From positions 32,792 to 96,791 of IMG/VR virus record IMGVR_UViG_3300021139_001840: a stretch of DNA of 64,000 nucleotides; one strand, 5' to 3'. Every line of letters starts with the position of its first letter. Positions within the stretch are counted from its first letter, which is position 1. The notes beneath the pieces were generated by a model, which saw nothing but the letters and a program-made list of their open reading frames with translations, was not told the DNA's origin and did not search any database. This DNA comes from a virus. Positions 49,630 to 57,215 of the stretch are shown one piece after another. The position numbers and the translations under genes are program-made.

Positions 49630-50858
49630 CTACACATACCGTTGCTCGAACTAAACTAGCATATCTTTCTCCCATGCCGCCAGAACGCAGCGGCATAAGT
49701 GACTATAGCTATGAACTATTGCCCAAACTTTCACAGTATTACAATATTGATGTAATTGTGCCTGAAGATACAAAATTTTATCATGAAACCAATGACAATT
49801 ATCAATATCGCAATCTAGAATGGTTTAAGGCAAACCACAATCGATATGATAGAATACTTTATCATTTTGGAAACTCAAATTTACATTGCCACATGTTTGG
49901 TTTATTAGACAATGTACCGGGTATAGTTGTACTCCACGATTTTTTCCTAGCTGAGGTTATAACCGGATTAGACCTAAGTGGGGTCATGACGGGTGCTTTA
50001 AATGATGCTTTATATCATAGTCATGGCTACCTTGCGCCGCCTGGTGTCGCCAAACTTATTTTACAGGAACAAGATAATGAAAATAATGTTTTGAATATTA
50101 TTTGGAAATATCCATGCAACTTAGGTGTACTTCAAAAATCTTTGGGAGTAATTGTTCATTCTGAAAGTTCGCGTCGACTGGCTGTACAATGGTACGGCAA
50201 AAATGCAGACGATAATTGGGCTGTTATTCCCATTTTACGTGAACCTAAAATACGTATTGATCGAGCTAAAGCTCGGCAGATTTTAAATTTAAATGAAAAT
50301 GATTTTGTTGTTTGTAGTTTTGGTTTTATCGGAGCTACCAAATTAAATCATCGATTACTCGACGCATGGCTAGCTTCGATCCTAGCAAAAAATGCCAATT
50401 GTGTTTTAGTATTTGTTGGGGGAAATGCGCACGGAGAATATGGCAAAGACCTTATTAATACAATTCGGCAAAGTGGTATAGACATTCGTATCACTGGATG
50501 GGTAGATACTTCTACCTTTCATCATTATCTTTCAGCGGCTGATATTGGAGTTCAATTGCGTACTCATTCACGTGGAGAAACTTCGGCCGCAGTTTTGGAC
50601 TGTATGAACTATGGATTAGCAACTATTGTTAATGCCAATGGCAGTATGGCGGAGTTAGCAGATGATGCCGTATGGAAATTAACGGACGAATTTAAAGACG
50701 CAGATTTAATAACGGCGATGGAAATCTTATATCAAAATGCATCTAAACGGCAACATTTAGGTGCCAAGGCACAAGAGATTATTAGTACTCGTCATTCTCC
50801 AGAAAATTGCGTCAACCAATATGTACAAGCAATCGAAACAATTTATCAAAAAAATTAA
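49626..50858 (+). CDS. GT4-type glycosyltransferase
   Basis: The 410-residue GT-B enzyme has LAYLSPMPPERSGISDYSYELLPKL (Gly-rich acceptor loop), FVVCSFGFIGATKLNHRLLDAWL and RTHSRGETSAAVLDCMNYGLATIVNANGSMAEL, the E-x(7)-like donor motif of GT4. TTG start. It is the last gene of the sugar block before the flap endonuclease promoter. Confidence 0.82.
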   Translation: MTTHTVARTKLAYLSPMPPERSGISDYSYELLPKLSQYYNIDVIVPEDTKFYHETNDNYQYRNLEWFKANHNRYDRILYHFGNSNLHCHMFGLLDNVPGIVVLHDFFLAEVITGLDLSGVMTGALNDALYHSHGYLAPPGVAKLILQEQDNENNVLNIIWKYPCNLGVLQKSLGVIVHSESSRRLAVQWYGKNADDNWAVIPILREPKIRIDRAKARQILNLNENDFVVCSFGFIGATKLNHRLLDAWLASILAKNANCVLVFVGGNAHGEYGKDLINTIRQSGIDIRITGWVDTSTFHHYLSAADIGVQLRTHSRGETSAAVLDCMNYGLATIVNANGSMAELADDAVWKLTDEFKDADLITAMEILYQNASKRQHLGAKAQEIISTRHSPENCVNQYVQAIETIYQKN

Positions 50859-50881
50859 CTTAGAAATTTTTAAATAAATTC

Positions 50882-50910
50882 TTGACTTCAATTGAAAGTT
50901 CTGTTATAAT
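50882..50910 (+). promoter_or_regulatory. Sigma70-type promoter, near-leaderless
   Basis: TTGACT (50882-50887), 17 bp, TATAAT (50905-50910), ATG at 50917 only 6 nt on. Confidence 0.75.
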
Positions 50911-50916
50911 CATAAT

Positions 50917-51918
50917 ATGAAATATGTTCTTGTAGATACTGCTAATTTATTCTTTCGTGCTAGACACGGTGCTTACCGAGCTGGATCAGCTGAAGAAAAG
51001 GCAGCCTTTGCTTTGCACATTACAATGATGGCTGCTAACAAAATGGCACGCCGATTTGAAGCAAATCATGTAGTTTTTGCTTTAGAAGGACGCAGTTGGC
51101 GCAAAGATTTCTATAAACCCTACAAAGCCAATCGCGCTGTAGCAAGACAAGCACTTACCGAAGCAGAACAAGAAGAAGATAAAATGTTCTGGGAAACCTA
51201 TGATTCGCTAACTAAATACTTGTCTGAAAAGACCAATTGTAGCGTAATACGTTGCCCCACAGCAGAAGGTGACGATATCATAGCTCGTTGGATAGCACTA
51301 CATCCACAAGATGAACATGTCATTATTAGCAGTGATACTGACTTTGTTCAATTAGTAGCGCCCAATGTCAAGCAGTACAACGGAATAACAGACGAATTAA
51401 TTACAATAGAAGGAATCTTTGATGCTAAAGGAAAAGCAGTCATCGATAAAAAAACTAAAGAACCTAAGCAAATCCCTAATCCAGAATGGCTACTCTTCGA
51501 AAAGTGTATGCGCGGCGATTCGACGGATAACGTCTTCTCGGCCTACCCGGGTGTCCGTACTAAGGGCACTAAGAACAAGGTTGGCTTACAGGAAGCGTTT
51601 GAGGATCGAGCGAAACAAGGATACAACTGGAACAATATGATGTTACAGCGTTGGACTGATCCAGATGGCATCGAACATCGTGTGTTAGATGATTATACAC
51701 GCAATGTTACACTAGTAGATTTAACAGCACAACCCGAAGAAGTTAAAGCAACAATTGATGCTAGTATAAAAGAACAAATTAGTCATAAAGATATAGGGCA
51801 AGTGGGGGTAAGATTTTTACAATTCTGTGGCCGGTATGAGCTGAATAAATGTAGTGAATCAGCAGAATTATTTAGTAGCTGGTTAAATGAAACATATAAG
51901 GGCGTACTAAATGGCTAA
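50917..51918 (+). CDS. rnh: 5'-3' flap exonuclease (T4 RNase H type)
   Basis: The 333-residue FEN-family nuclease has KYVLVDTANLFFRA (first metal Asp), RKDFYKPYKANR, CPTAEGDDIIARW, VIISSDTDFVQL and RGDSTDNVFSAYPGVRTKGTK (H3TH region). In T4 this enzyme removes RNA primers from lagging strands. It is expressed from a strong leaderless-type promoter. Confidence 0.9.
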   Translation: MKYVLVDTANLFFRARHGAYRAGSAEEKAAFALHITMMAANKMARRFEANHVVFALEGRSWRKDFYKPYKANRAVARQALTEAEQEEDKMFWETYDSLTKYLSEKTNCSVIRCPTAEGDDIIARWIALHPQDEHVIISSDTDFVQLVAPNVKQYNGITDELITIEGIFDAKGKAVIDKKTKEPKQIPNPEWLLFEKCMRGDSTDNVFSAYPGVRTKGTKNKVGLQEAFEDRAKQGYNWNNMMLQRWTDPDGIEHRVLDDYTRNVTLVDLTAQPEEVKATIDASIKEQISHKDIGQVGVRFLQFCGRYELNKCSESAELFSSWLNETYKGVLNG

Positions 51919-52099
51919 AGATATATTTTGGATTACAGTAACCTTTGGTATTTTGATAGCTGTGTTGGCTTTGGCTTTTTGGCCATCAGATAAAAATCAT
52001 GTTACATTAAAATATGATTGCCGTATGTTAATGGGCGGTTGGCATCCTGATTTCCCAGCCAAGGTAATAGAAGAATGTAGGCAAAGGAGTAGTAAATGA
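51911..52099 (+). CDS. Single-pass membrane protein
   Basis: The 62-residue product has one membrane segment (IFWITVTFGILIAVLALAFW, residues 5-24) and a charged tail with two Cys. Overlaps 8 nt upstream and 4 nt downstream support it. Function unknown. Confidence 0.6.
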   Translation: MAKDIFWITVTFGILIAVLALAFWPSDKNHVTLKYDCRMLMGGWHPDFPAKVIEECRQRSSK

Positions 52100-52935
52100 C
52101 CCAACGAATATTAATAATGGGATTACCGGGCTCAGGTAAAACAACATTAGCAGTAGCTCTTAAAAAGTATTTAGAAGAAAATGGCGAGATTAGTTATGCT
52201 CGTGCTTTACAAGAGCATATTGGCGATTACAAGTGTCAAGTTAATTGGTTTAATGCTGATGACATCCGCCGCAAGTACAACGACTGGGACTTCAGTAATG
52301 ATGGACGCATTCGTCAAAGTATCCGTATGTTCCAGTTCAGTATGGAAGCTGGTGGGGACTATGTTATTTGTGACTTCGTTGCGCCCTTGGTAGAGATGCG
52401 TAATAACTTCAAAGCTGACTGGACTATTTGGGTAGATACCATTCGAGAAGGTCGATACGAAGATACCAACAAGGTATTTGTTGAACCAGAACAATACGAT
52501 TTCCGCATTCCGGAGCAGGACTGTGAAAAGTGGGCAGAGTTTATCGGTGAGCATATTATTGCCAATCGCCGACGTCCTACATTTGATTGGAAGAAGGAAA
52601 CTGTACAGATGCTAGGCCGCTGGCAACCTTGGCACGAAGGACATCGTGCTTTATTTGAAAAATTAATTGCTCGCACAGGACAAGTTGTTATTCAAGTACG
52701 TGATGTACAAGGATGGCAAGGAAGTAATCCATTTGAAGTAGAAAAAGTTAAAAACTTTATCAAACGTGATTTAGATCCTATCTATCAAGGACAATACGAA
52801 ATACAAGTAGTACCAAATATTGTACATATTGGGTGGGGTCGTGGGGTAGGATATACATCTGGAGAAGAAACTTTTGATGAATCTATAACATCAATTAGTG
52901 CTACCAAAATACGCAAGGAGTTAGGCCTTGAGTGA
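52096..52935 (+). CDS. P-loop kinase fused to nucleotidyltransferase
   Basis: The 279-residue product has an N-terminal kinase domain with ILIMGLPGSGKTTLAVALKKYL and FNADDIRRKYNDWDFS, close to adenylylsulfate kinase (CysC). A C-terminal HxGH domain has VQMLGRWQPWHEGHRALFEKL and ISATKIRKEL (about 260-275). The order resembles a NadR-like bifunctional enzyme reversed. It may activate sulfate, or phosphorylate and adenylylate a nucleoside. The next gene encodes a DUF2061 protein, a family often found beside CysC. Confidence 0.78.
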   Translation: MTQRILIMGLPGSGKTTLAVALKKYLEENGEISYARALQEHIGDYKCQVNWFNADDIRRKYNDWDFSNDGRIRQSIRMFQFSMEAGGDYVICDFVAPLVEMRNNFKADWTIWVDTIREGRYEDTNKVFVEPEQYDFRIPEQDCEKWAEFIGEHIIANRRRPTFDWKKETVQMLGRWQPWHEGHRALFEKLIARTGQVVIQVRDVQGWQGSNPFEVEKVKNFIKRDLDPIYQGQYEIQVVPNIVHIGWGRGVGYTSGEETFDESITSISATKIRKELGLE

Positions 52936-53131
52936 TACTTCAGTTAGAAGTCTAGCCAAAGCAATTAGTTGGCGAGTAACTGGAACTTTGGATACATTTA
53001 TAATAAGCTGGCTTATTACCGGGCAGGTATTACTAGCTAGCGGTATTGCGTTCACTGAAATAATAACCAAAATATTTTTATTTTGGATTCATGAACGTGT
53101 ATGGAATAAAATAAAATGGGGTAATAAATGA
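52928..53131 (+). CDS. DUF2061 small membrane protein
   Basis: The 67-residue product shows SLAKAISWRVTGTLDTFIISWLITGQ and EIITKIFLFWIHERVWNKI, the DUF2061 signature with two membrane segments. TTG start inside the kinase gene. Function of the family is unknown; the association with the APS-kinase-like gene hints at sulfur metabolism. Confidence 0.78.
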   Translation: MSDTSVRSLAKAISWRVTGTLDTFIISWLITGQVLLASGIAFTEIITKIFLFWIHERVWNKIKWGNK

Positions 53132-53580
53132 GTTTAATAGCAAAACCAGTAATAGATAAACAGTTTTGGATCTTACAAGAAGATAATAATAAAATTGGCA
53201 ATATTGAAGCTTGCGATGGCGGGTATCAAGTAAAAATTAACAATCAAGTTATAGCACAGTATAAAACAATTAAATTAGTTGAACGTAACATCAATGTACA
53301 TTTTGAACCTGCAATTAAAATAGAAAAGAAAAAACCAGCATCTTATTCAGTACATGGATTCCCCACTACTAGTCGTGTAAATAATCCTATGTGGGACGTA
53401 CCACAGAAGCTACCTGTCTATACTAAAACTAAAAAAAGTCGTAGTTGGCATGCCGCTGGGTGGTACACAGTTAAAAAAGGGCGCCACTGGGAAACTATGC
53501 AAGATCCAAAATTAATTTTACTACAAAGATACCCTTATAAGGGTCCGTTTCATACACCAGAGGAAGCAGAACCAAAATGA
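53128..53580 (+). CDS. Hypothetical protein
   Basis: The 150-residue very basic protein has a strand-rich first half and YTKTKKSRSWHAAGWYTVKKGRHWETMQDPKLILLQRYPYKGPF in the second, a pattern of a small nucleic-acid-associated or virion protein. ATGA overlaps on both sides. Not recognised. Confidence 0.6.
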   Translation: MSLIAKPVIDKQFWILQEDNNKIGNIEACDGGYQVKINNQVIAQYKTIKLVERNINVHFEPAIKIEKKKPASYSVHGFPTTSRVNNPMWDVPQKLPVYTKTKKSRSWHAAGWYTVKKGRHWETMQDPKLILLQRYPYKGPFHTPEEAEPK

Positions 53581-53951
53581 CTAATCCATTTAGAGACAGC
53601 GACAAATTTATGACAGCTTGCGAACAAACTATTTCAGGCGTCAACGACGACCAGTTTAAATTGTATGCCAAATTAATTACAGAAGAATATGATGAGCTAC
53701 AAGTAGCCATTGCTAATAAAGATGCTGTTGAAACTTTGGATGCTTTGGTAGATATTCTTGTTGTTACCATTGGAGCAATTAATTCCATGGGAGCAGACGG
53801 AGAAGGCGCTTGGCGAGAAGTAATGTCTACTAATTTTGCCAAGATTGATCGTCAGCTAGGAAAGGTCCGCCGCCGTGACGATGGCAAGATTCTGAAACCA
53901 GAAGGTTGGGAGCCACCCAAATTACAAAATTTCTTAAAGAGAGAACATTGA
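53577..53951 (+). CDS. MazG-family pyrophosphohydrolase-like protein
   Basis: The 124-residue product contains LYAKLITEEYDELQVAI and ETLDALVDILVVTIGAI, the E-E-x-x-E...D-x-x-D metal sites of the all-alpha NTP pyrophosphatase fold, plus a basic C-terminus. It is the second member in the window (with 41362). Likely house-cleaning or nucleotide-pool role. Confidence 0.75.
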   Translation: MTNPFRDSDKFMTACEQTISGVNDDQFKLYAKLITEEYDELQVAIANKDAVETLDALVDILVVTIGAINSMGADGEGAWREVMSTNFAKIDRQLGKVRRRDDGKILKPEGWEPPKLQNFLKREH

Positions 53952-54160
53952 GCTTATATATAACCAAATTTATCGAAAGACTACGCGGTGCCGAAGCTAG
54001 GGGCGGCCGAGATTTCATCATGCCTTTGTCTGAAGCCAAAGGTGTACACGCTGATTTAACTGAGCTATTACTTGAGCTTAGAGCCCTGCAAACAGCCGCA
54101 TTAAAGCCCCAACAGGACCAAGTTATCGAACTTAAAATCGAAGGTGGCGGGTTCAAATAA
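53948..54160 (+). CDS. Small hypothetical protein
   Basis: The protein is about 70 residues from a TTG in a TTGA overlap. It has an Arg-rich helix (KFIERLRGAEARGGRD) and Leu-rich helix (LTELLLELRALQ). An ATG at 53906 would give 14 more residues inside the upstream gene. Function unknown. Confidence 0.5.
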   Translation: MSLYITKFIERLRGAEARGGRDFIMPLSEAKGVHADLTELLLELRALQTAALKPQQDQVIELKIEGGGFK

Positions 54161-54183
54161 ATGAAATATATAGGTATATTATG

Positions 54184-54191
54184 ACTAAATA
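54184..54191 (+). promoter_or_regulatory. T4-type late promoter motif
   Basis: ACTAAATA, 7 nt before the endonuclease ATG at 54199. Confidence 0.6.
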
Positions 54192-54198
54192 ATATACT

Positions 54199-54801
54199 AT
54201 GTCGAAACCGTTTAAACCTACCTGGTTGTACATTAAGCAACATAATACTACCGGTCTAAAATACTTTGGAAAAACTATACGGGATCCTAACAAATATTTA
54301 GGATCTGGCGTACACTGGCAGGCACATCTTAATAAACACGGTCTAGATGTTACTACCGTTTGGTGTCAGCTATTCGATAATAAAGAAACATTAGTCGAAT
54401 ACGCTTTAAAATTTTCTACAGAAAACAAAATTGTCGAGTCAGCAGAATGGGCTAACATTAAACCCGAAGATGGATTAATGGGAGGTAGTTACGGTACTGT
54501 AAAAGAGTCCACTAGACAAAAAATTAGAGAAAATAGTAAAAACTATAGACATACAGAGTCTAGTAAAGAAAAGATTCGAACTGCTAGAGCAAAACAAGCG
54601 CCTACTATGTTAGGAAAAAAGCATAGTGACGAAACAAAACAAAAAATAAAAGATGCTAGAGCTAAACAAATAATGGTTCCACGAAGTGAGGAATTCAAAC
54701 AAAAAATATCGTTGCTCCACAAAGGTAAAAAGCGTTCTCCAGAAACTTGTAAAAAAATATCTGAAGCACGAAAAGAACTATTCAAAAGGAATTCTAAGTG
54801 A
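54199..54801 (+). CDS. GIY-YIG homing endonuclease with NUMOD3 repeats
   Basis: The 200-residue product has TWLYIKQHNTTGLKYFGKT (GIY-YIG variant), NKYLGSGVHWQAHLNKHG, and a C-terminal DNA-binding region of NUMOD3-like units (MLGKKHSDETKQKIKDARA and HKGKKRSPETCKKISEARK). It is the full-length relative of the short gene at 21357. Its stop overlaps the next GTG start. Confidence 0.88.
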   Translation: MSKPFKPTWLYIKQHNTTGLKYFGKTIRDPNKYLGSGVHWQAHLNKHGLDVTTVWCQLFDNKETLVEYALKFSTENKIVESAEWANIKPEDGLMGGSYGTVKESTRQKIRENSKNYRHTESSKEKIRTARAKQAPTMLGKKHSDETKQKIKDARAKQIMVPRSEEFKQKISLLHKGKKRSPETCKKISEARKELFKRNSK

Positions 54802-55085
54802 GTCGCCCTAAACCCACAATCCTAGCAGAACTTACAAACAAGCAAACATACAAAACTGAGCAAGTATTAGCTTCGGCTGGCGTATGGGCTGTTTATTTTG
54901 ACGGTAAGCCTGTCAATTTAAAAACATCCAATATGTTAGTGCAATATCCTGGACCAAAATATAAAAAGGTGTCTTTTTCAAATCCAGGACATGCCATTAA
55001 CCTTGCCAAAAAACTTAACACACAATTTAAAACTAACAAATTTAGTGTGGTGTTACTTAAACAAGGCGAACAAATATACCCTTGA
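54798..55085 (+). CDS. Small basic hypothetical protein
   Basis: The 95-residue product has a GTG start with AAAAGGA upstream. The Lys/Tyr-rich sequence contains GVWAVYFDGKPVNLKT and ends with YP. Function unknown; possibly nucleic-acid associated. Confidence 0.6.
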   Translation: MSRPKPTILAELTNKQTYKTEQVLASAGVWAVYFDGKPVNLKTSNMLVQYPGPKYKKVSFSNPGHAINLAKKLNTQFKTNKFSVVLLKQGEQIYP

Positions 55086-55092
55086 TATTACT

Positions 55093-55461
55093 GTGCGTAA
55101 CAAACTCAAACTTACAGAACAATTAGTAAATCAACTCCCGGAAGAACAACGCATTAGCGTAGAATCAGCTAGAGTATCATGGTGGTATAATTTGCGTCCA
55201 ACTGGCGGACTTAGATTAACTCAATTAGGTTGGTTTGCTTTAGCCGATACATTAGACCTTGAATTTTATGAATATCGCATTGATGATCCTATGAAGTTTA
55301 ATCAGCATACAATACTAGACCTTGATAGAAAACTTCAAATGCCTTACTATATTATAACTACTAAAGGTGTACCAAAGTCTATTGTTTTTTTTGGTAGTAA
55401 AGAAGCAGTATTAGCTAATTTGTATGGTAGTCTAGAAAAATTTCTTGACAATTATAGCTAA
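55093..55461 (+). CDS. Hypothetical protein
   Basis: The protein is about 122 residues from GTG at 55093; an ATG at 54991 would overlap the upstream gene by 95 nt and is less likely. It contains WWYNLRPTGGLRLTQLGWFAL and PYYIITTKGVPKSIVFFGSKEAVLANLYGSLEKFL. Not recognised. It ends just before a tRNA gene. Confidence 0.55.
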   Translation: MRNKLKLTEQLVNQLPEEQRISVESARVSWWYNLRPTGGLRLTQLGWFALADTLDLEFYEYRIDDPMKFNQHTILDLDRKLQMPYYIITTKGVPKSIVFFGSKEAVLANLYGSLEKFLDNYS

Positions 55462-55490
55462 CGATGTTATACTTACAATGTAGTAAAGAT

Positions 55491-55566
55491 GGCCCGGTAG
55501 CTTAAAAAGTAAAGCGTCGAACTCATAATTCGGGGAGTGTGGGTGCAAGTCCTACCCGGACCACCA
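55491..55566 (+). tRNA. tRNA with CAT anticodon (elongator Met or Ile2)
   Basis: Cloverleaf with acceptor GGCCCGG/CCGGACC (one C-A mismatch), D stem GCTT/AAGC, anticodon loop CTCATAA on stem TCGAA/TTCGG and T stem GTGGG/CCTAC; CCA is encoded. Elongator Met and lysidine-modified Ile cannot be separated by eye. The initiator features seen at 59893 are absent. Confidence 0.85.
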
Positions 55567-55595
55567 AATGTCTTTAAGTAACAAGGCCTACCAGT

Positions 55596-55603
55596 ACTAA
55601 ATA
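55596..55603 (+). promoter_or_regulatory. T4-type late promoter motif
   Basis: ACTAAATA, 5 nt before the ATG at 55609. Confidence 0.55.
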
Positions 55604-55608
55604 GATTT

Positions 55609-55824
55609 ATGGAACAGAACAAAAAACCAGTTGAACAGTATTATTACTCTGAAGAAGAGTGGAGCAGATTAGGTTGTGGTCCATTGCCAGCAATTCGGAA
55701 CCGATCAATACTAAATATACCTACTAATGCTCAATTGAGTTTTAGAGTGGTTAGATATATTAAGTATCACGCTACGCTTGTTTATATCAAATTGGTTGAC
55801 AAAATAGGTAAAATAGTAGTATAA
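55609..55824 (+). CDS. Small hypothetical protein
   Basis: The 71-residue product has an acidic N-terminus (QYYYSEEEWSRLGCG) and a basic, hydrophobic C-terminus (YIKLVDKIGKIVV). The cold-shock promoter lies in its 3' end. Function unknown. Confidence 0.5.
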   Translation: MEQNKKPVEQYYYSEEEWSRLGCGPLPAIRNRSILNIPTNAQLSFRVVRYIKYHATLVYIKLVDKIGKIVV

Positions 55825-55825
55825 T
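55796..55825 (+). promoter_or_regulatory. Strong sigma70-type promoter for cold-shock protein and tmRNA
   Basis: TTGACA (55796-55801), 18 bp, TATAAT (55820-55825); an AAAGGAAG site precedes the ATG at 55853. The tmRNA downstream has no clearer promoter and may share this transcript. Confidence 0.78.
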
Positions 55826-55852
55826 AGTTTTTAATAAAGGAAGTAAAGTAAC

Positions 55853-56056
55853 ATGGCAACAGGTAAAGTAAAGTGGTTTAATGATGCAAAAGGGTTTGGA
55901 TTTATTACCCCCGATGCTGGTGGTGAGGAATTGTTTGCACATTTTTCCGCAATTAGCACAAATGGTTTTAAGAGTTTAAAAGAGAATCAAGCGGTAACAT
56001 TCGATGTAGTGGCAGGCCCTAAAGGCAAGCAAGCATCAAATATTCTTCCGCTGTAA
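55853..56056 (+). CDS. Cold-shock domain protein (CspA-like)
   Basis: The 67-residue OB-fold protein has [12 protein letters not shown] (RNP1 at residues 13-18) and LFAHF (RNP2 at 27-31), the nucleic-acid-binding motifs. It is a single-strand RNA/DNA chaperone in the cytoplasm and is adjacent to the tmRNA. Length equals bacterial Csps. Confidence 0.93.
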   Translation: MATGKVKWFNDAKGFGFITPDAGGEELFAHFSAISTNGFKSLKENQAVTFDVVAGPKGKQASNILPL

Positions 56057-56202
56057 AGTATAGATCTAAGTAAAAAACAAGAATACTTAGACAAAGGGTT
56101 TAGTAGTGGCAGGCTTAAAAAGAGTATGCCACAAAACAGAAATTCGTTGAAGGTAGAAGTATAGCGATCAAGACTCGGGTGCAACTCCCGAATGGTCCAC
56201 CA

Positions 56203-56264
56203 TAAGCATATTGCATAAAACCGGCTCACTCATCCGAGCGCAGGCAACCCAGTATGCTTTTGAT
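56203..56264 (+). other. Intervening segment of the permuted tmRNA precursor
   Basis: The segment joins the CCA end of the acceptor piece to the 5' end of the coding piece. It is a hairpin closed by AAGCATA (56204-56210) and TATGCTT, expected to be removed by tRNA-processing enzymes as in other permuted tmRNAs. Confidence 0.75.
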
Positions 56265-56369
56265 GGGCCATAATTAGAATCGATTGGCGCTAAAGGGCTA
56301 CTGGAGGATCGGCAATGTAGAAGCCGTTAGGACTGGGGAAGCCTGGTCGGAGAAACAAAACTCGTAAAT

Positions 56370-56459
56370 GCAAACGCAAATACAGGCGAAGTAACTGTTT
56401 CAGGTAAGAACGTTAAGTTCTCTGCTCGTACAGCACAACGCCAAACTTTAGCAGTTTAA
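56370..56459 (+). CDS. tmRNA tag reading frame, 29 residues
   Basis: From the GCA resume codon the frame reads ANANTGEVTVSG... and ends ...AQRQTLAV before TAA. E. coli has 10 residues ending ALAA, and its flanks GTAAATGCAAACG/CTTTAGCAG..TTAAT.. match those here. The tag is about three times the usual length and ends in Leu-Ala-Val instead of Leu-Ala-Ala. There is no start codon because entry is by trans-translation. Confidence 0.7.
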   Translation, partial: ANANTGEVTVSGKNVKFSARTAQRQTLAV

Positions 56460-56504
56460 TCACTGCTTTGAGCAACTATGCTTCGAAACAGGAAATAGTC
56501 GAAA

Positions 56505-56528
56505 ACGGCACTTAATTGTGCCGTTTTT
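56505..56528 (+). terminator. Rho-independent terminator of the tmRNA transcript
   Basis: ACGGCAC-TTAATT-GTGCCGT followed by TTTT. Confidence 0.88.
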
Positions 56529-56580
56529 GTTGAATATTGCGGTGTTTTGTGTTATAATTTACTGAGTTACAGGAAATAAC

Positions 56581-56588
56581 ACTAAATA
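56581..56588 (+). promoter_or_regulatory. T4-type late promoter motif
   Basis: ACTAAATA upstream of the outer-membrane-like gene; an AAAAGGA site precedes the ATG at 56625. Confidence 0.5.
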
Positions 56589-56624
56589 TTATTCTCCGTA
56601 GTACAACTTTTAAAAGGAATCAAA

Positions 56625-57113
56625 ATGAAAAAAGCAATCGTAGCATTAGCATTAGTAGCATTTACTGGTCTTGCATCAGCTGTTGAAGTTGGTGCGTTGT
56701 GGGATTGGGGTCACGGCACAAACGGTGGCACACGTCAAGCTGGCGGTGTATCTGTTGGTGACAAATTAGGCTCTTTAGATCCAAGTCTTGCTAAAGTTGG
56801 TGTTCAAGCAACTGCTGAACGTTCGACATCAGGTAGCCTTAATGTAAATCGTTATACAGCAAAAGCAAGTTATGATGTTATTACATTTGCTAACATTACA
56901 ACTAATGTTCACGCTGGTTTAGCATACATCGATCCGCAAAGCACCAGTTCTAAACTTGGTAACGGTACTTCTGCGTTAGTTGGATTTGGTTTTGCTTACC
57001 CAGTATACAAACAGGTTAGTTTGACTGCTGACTATGACTACCAAAAAAGCAACGGTGCCACTAAACCATTTAATGGCAACGTAATTACTACAGGTGTTAA
57101 GTACGCATTCTAA
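56625..57113 (+). CDS. Outer-membrane beta-barrel-like protein
   Basis: The 162-residue product has signal peptide MKKAIVALALVAFTGLASA (cleavage before VEVG). The mature chain shows amphipathic strands every 10-15 residues and ends ...GVKYAF with the terminal Phe recognised by the outer-membrane assembly machinery. It likely forms a small eight-strand barrel. On a phage this could block superinfection, mask a receptor or change permeability. It is flanked by its own late motif and terminator. Confidence 0.75.
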   Translation: MKKAIVALALVAFTGLASAVEVGALWDWGHGTNGGTRQAGGVSVGDKLGSLDPSLAKVGVQATAERSTSGSLNVNRYTAKASYDVITFANITTNVHAGLAYIDPQSTSSKLGNGTSALVGFGFAYPVYKQVSLTADYDYQKSNGATKPFNGNVITTGVKYAF

Positions 57114-57132
57114 TTTTATAATTAGAATATTC

Positions 57133-57156
57133 AAAAAAGCCCGCAAGGGCTTTTTT
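57133..57156 (+). terminator. Rho-independent terminator
   Basis: AAAAAAGCCC-GCAA-GGGCTTTTTT, perfect 10-bp stem with a GCAA (GNRA) loop, directly after the barrel gene. Confidence 0.92.
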
Positions 57157-57215
57157 GTTGACTTAAAATTCTATAGTACTTTAATGATACTGTTTAAGAT
57201 GTAAATAATTGCATC

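Larger units (their letters stand above)
56065..56503 (+). ncRNA. ssrA: Circularly permuted (two-piece) tmRNA
   Basis: The acceptor piece comes first. It contains hairpins CTAAGTA/TACTTAG (56069-56093) and GTGGCA/TGCCAC, T arm TCGGG-TGCAACT-CCCGA (56175-56191), acceptor strand ATGGTCC (56192-56198) and ACCA to 56202. A 62-nt intervening segment closed by AAGCATA/TATGCTT follows. The coding piece starts with GGGCCAT (56265-56271), which pairs fully (one G-T) with ATGGTCC, and includes AGAATCGA (tmRNA D-loop-like). CGCTA (56288-56292) pairs with TAGCG of the acceptor piece. GTAAATGCAAACG introduces the tag at 56370. The 5' boundary is uncertain. Confidence 0.88.

Noticed and set aside
55491-55566. 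Second initiator tRNA
   Set aside because: It has paired bases at positions 1-72 (G-C), so it lacks the initiator mark; it is an elongator Met or Ile2.
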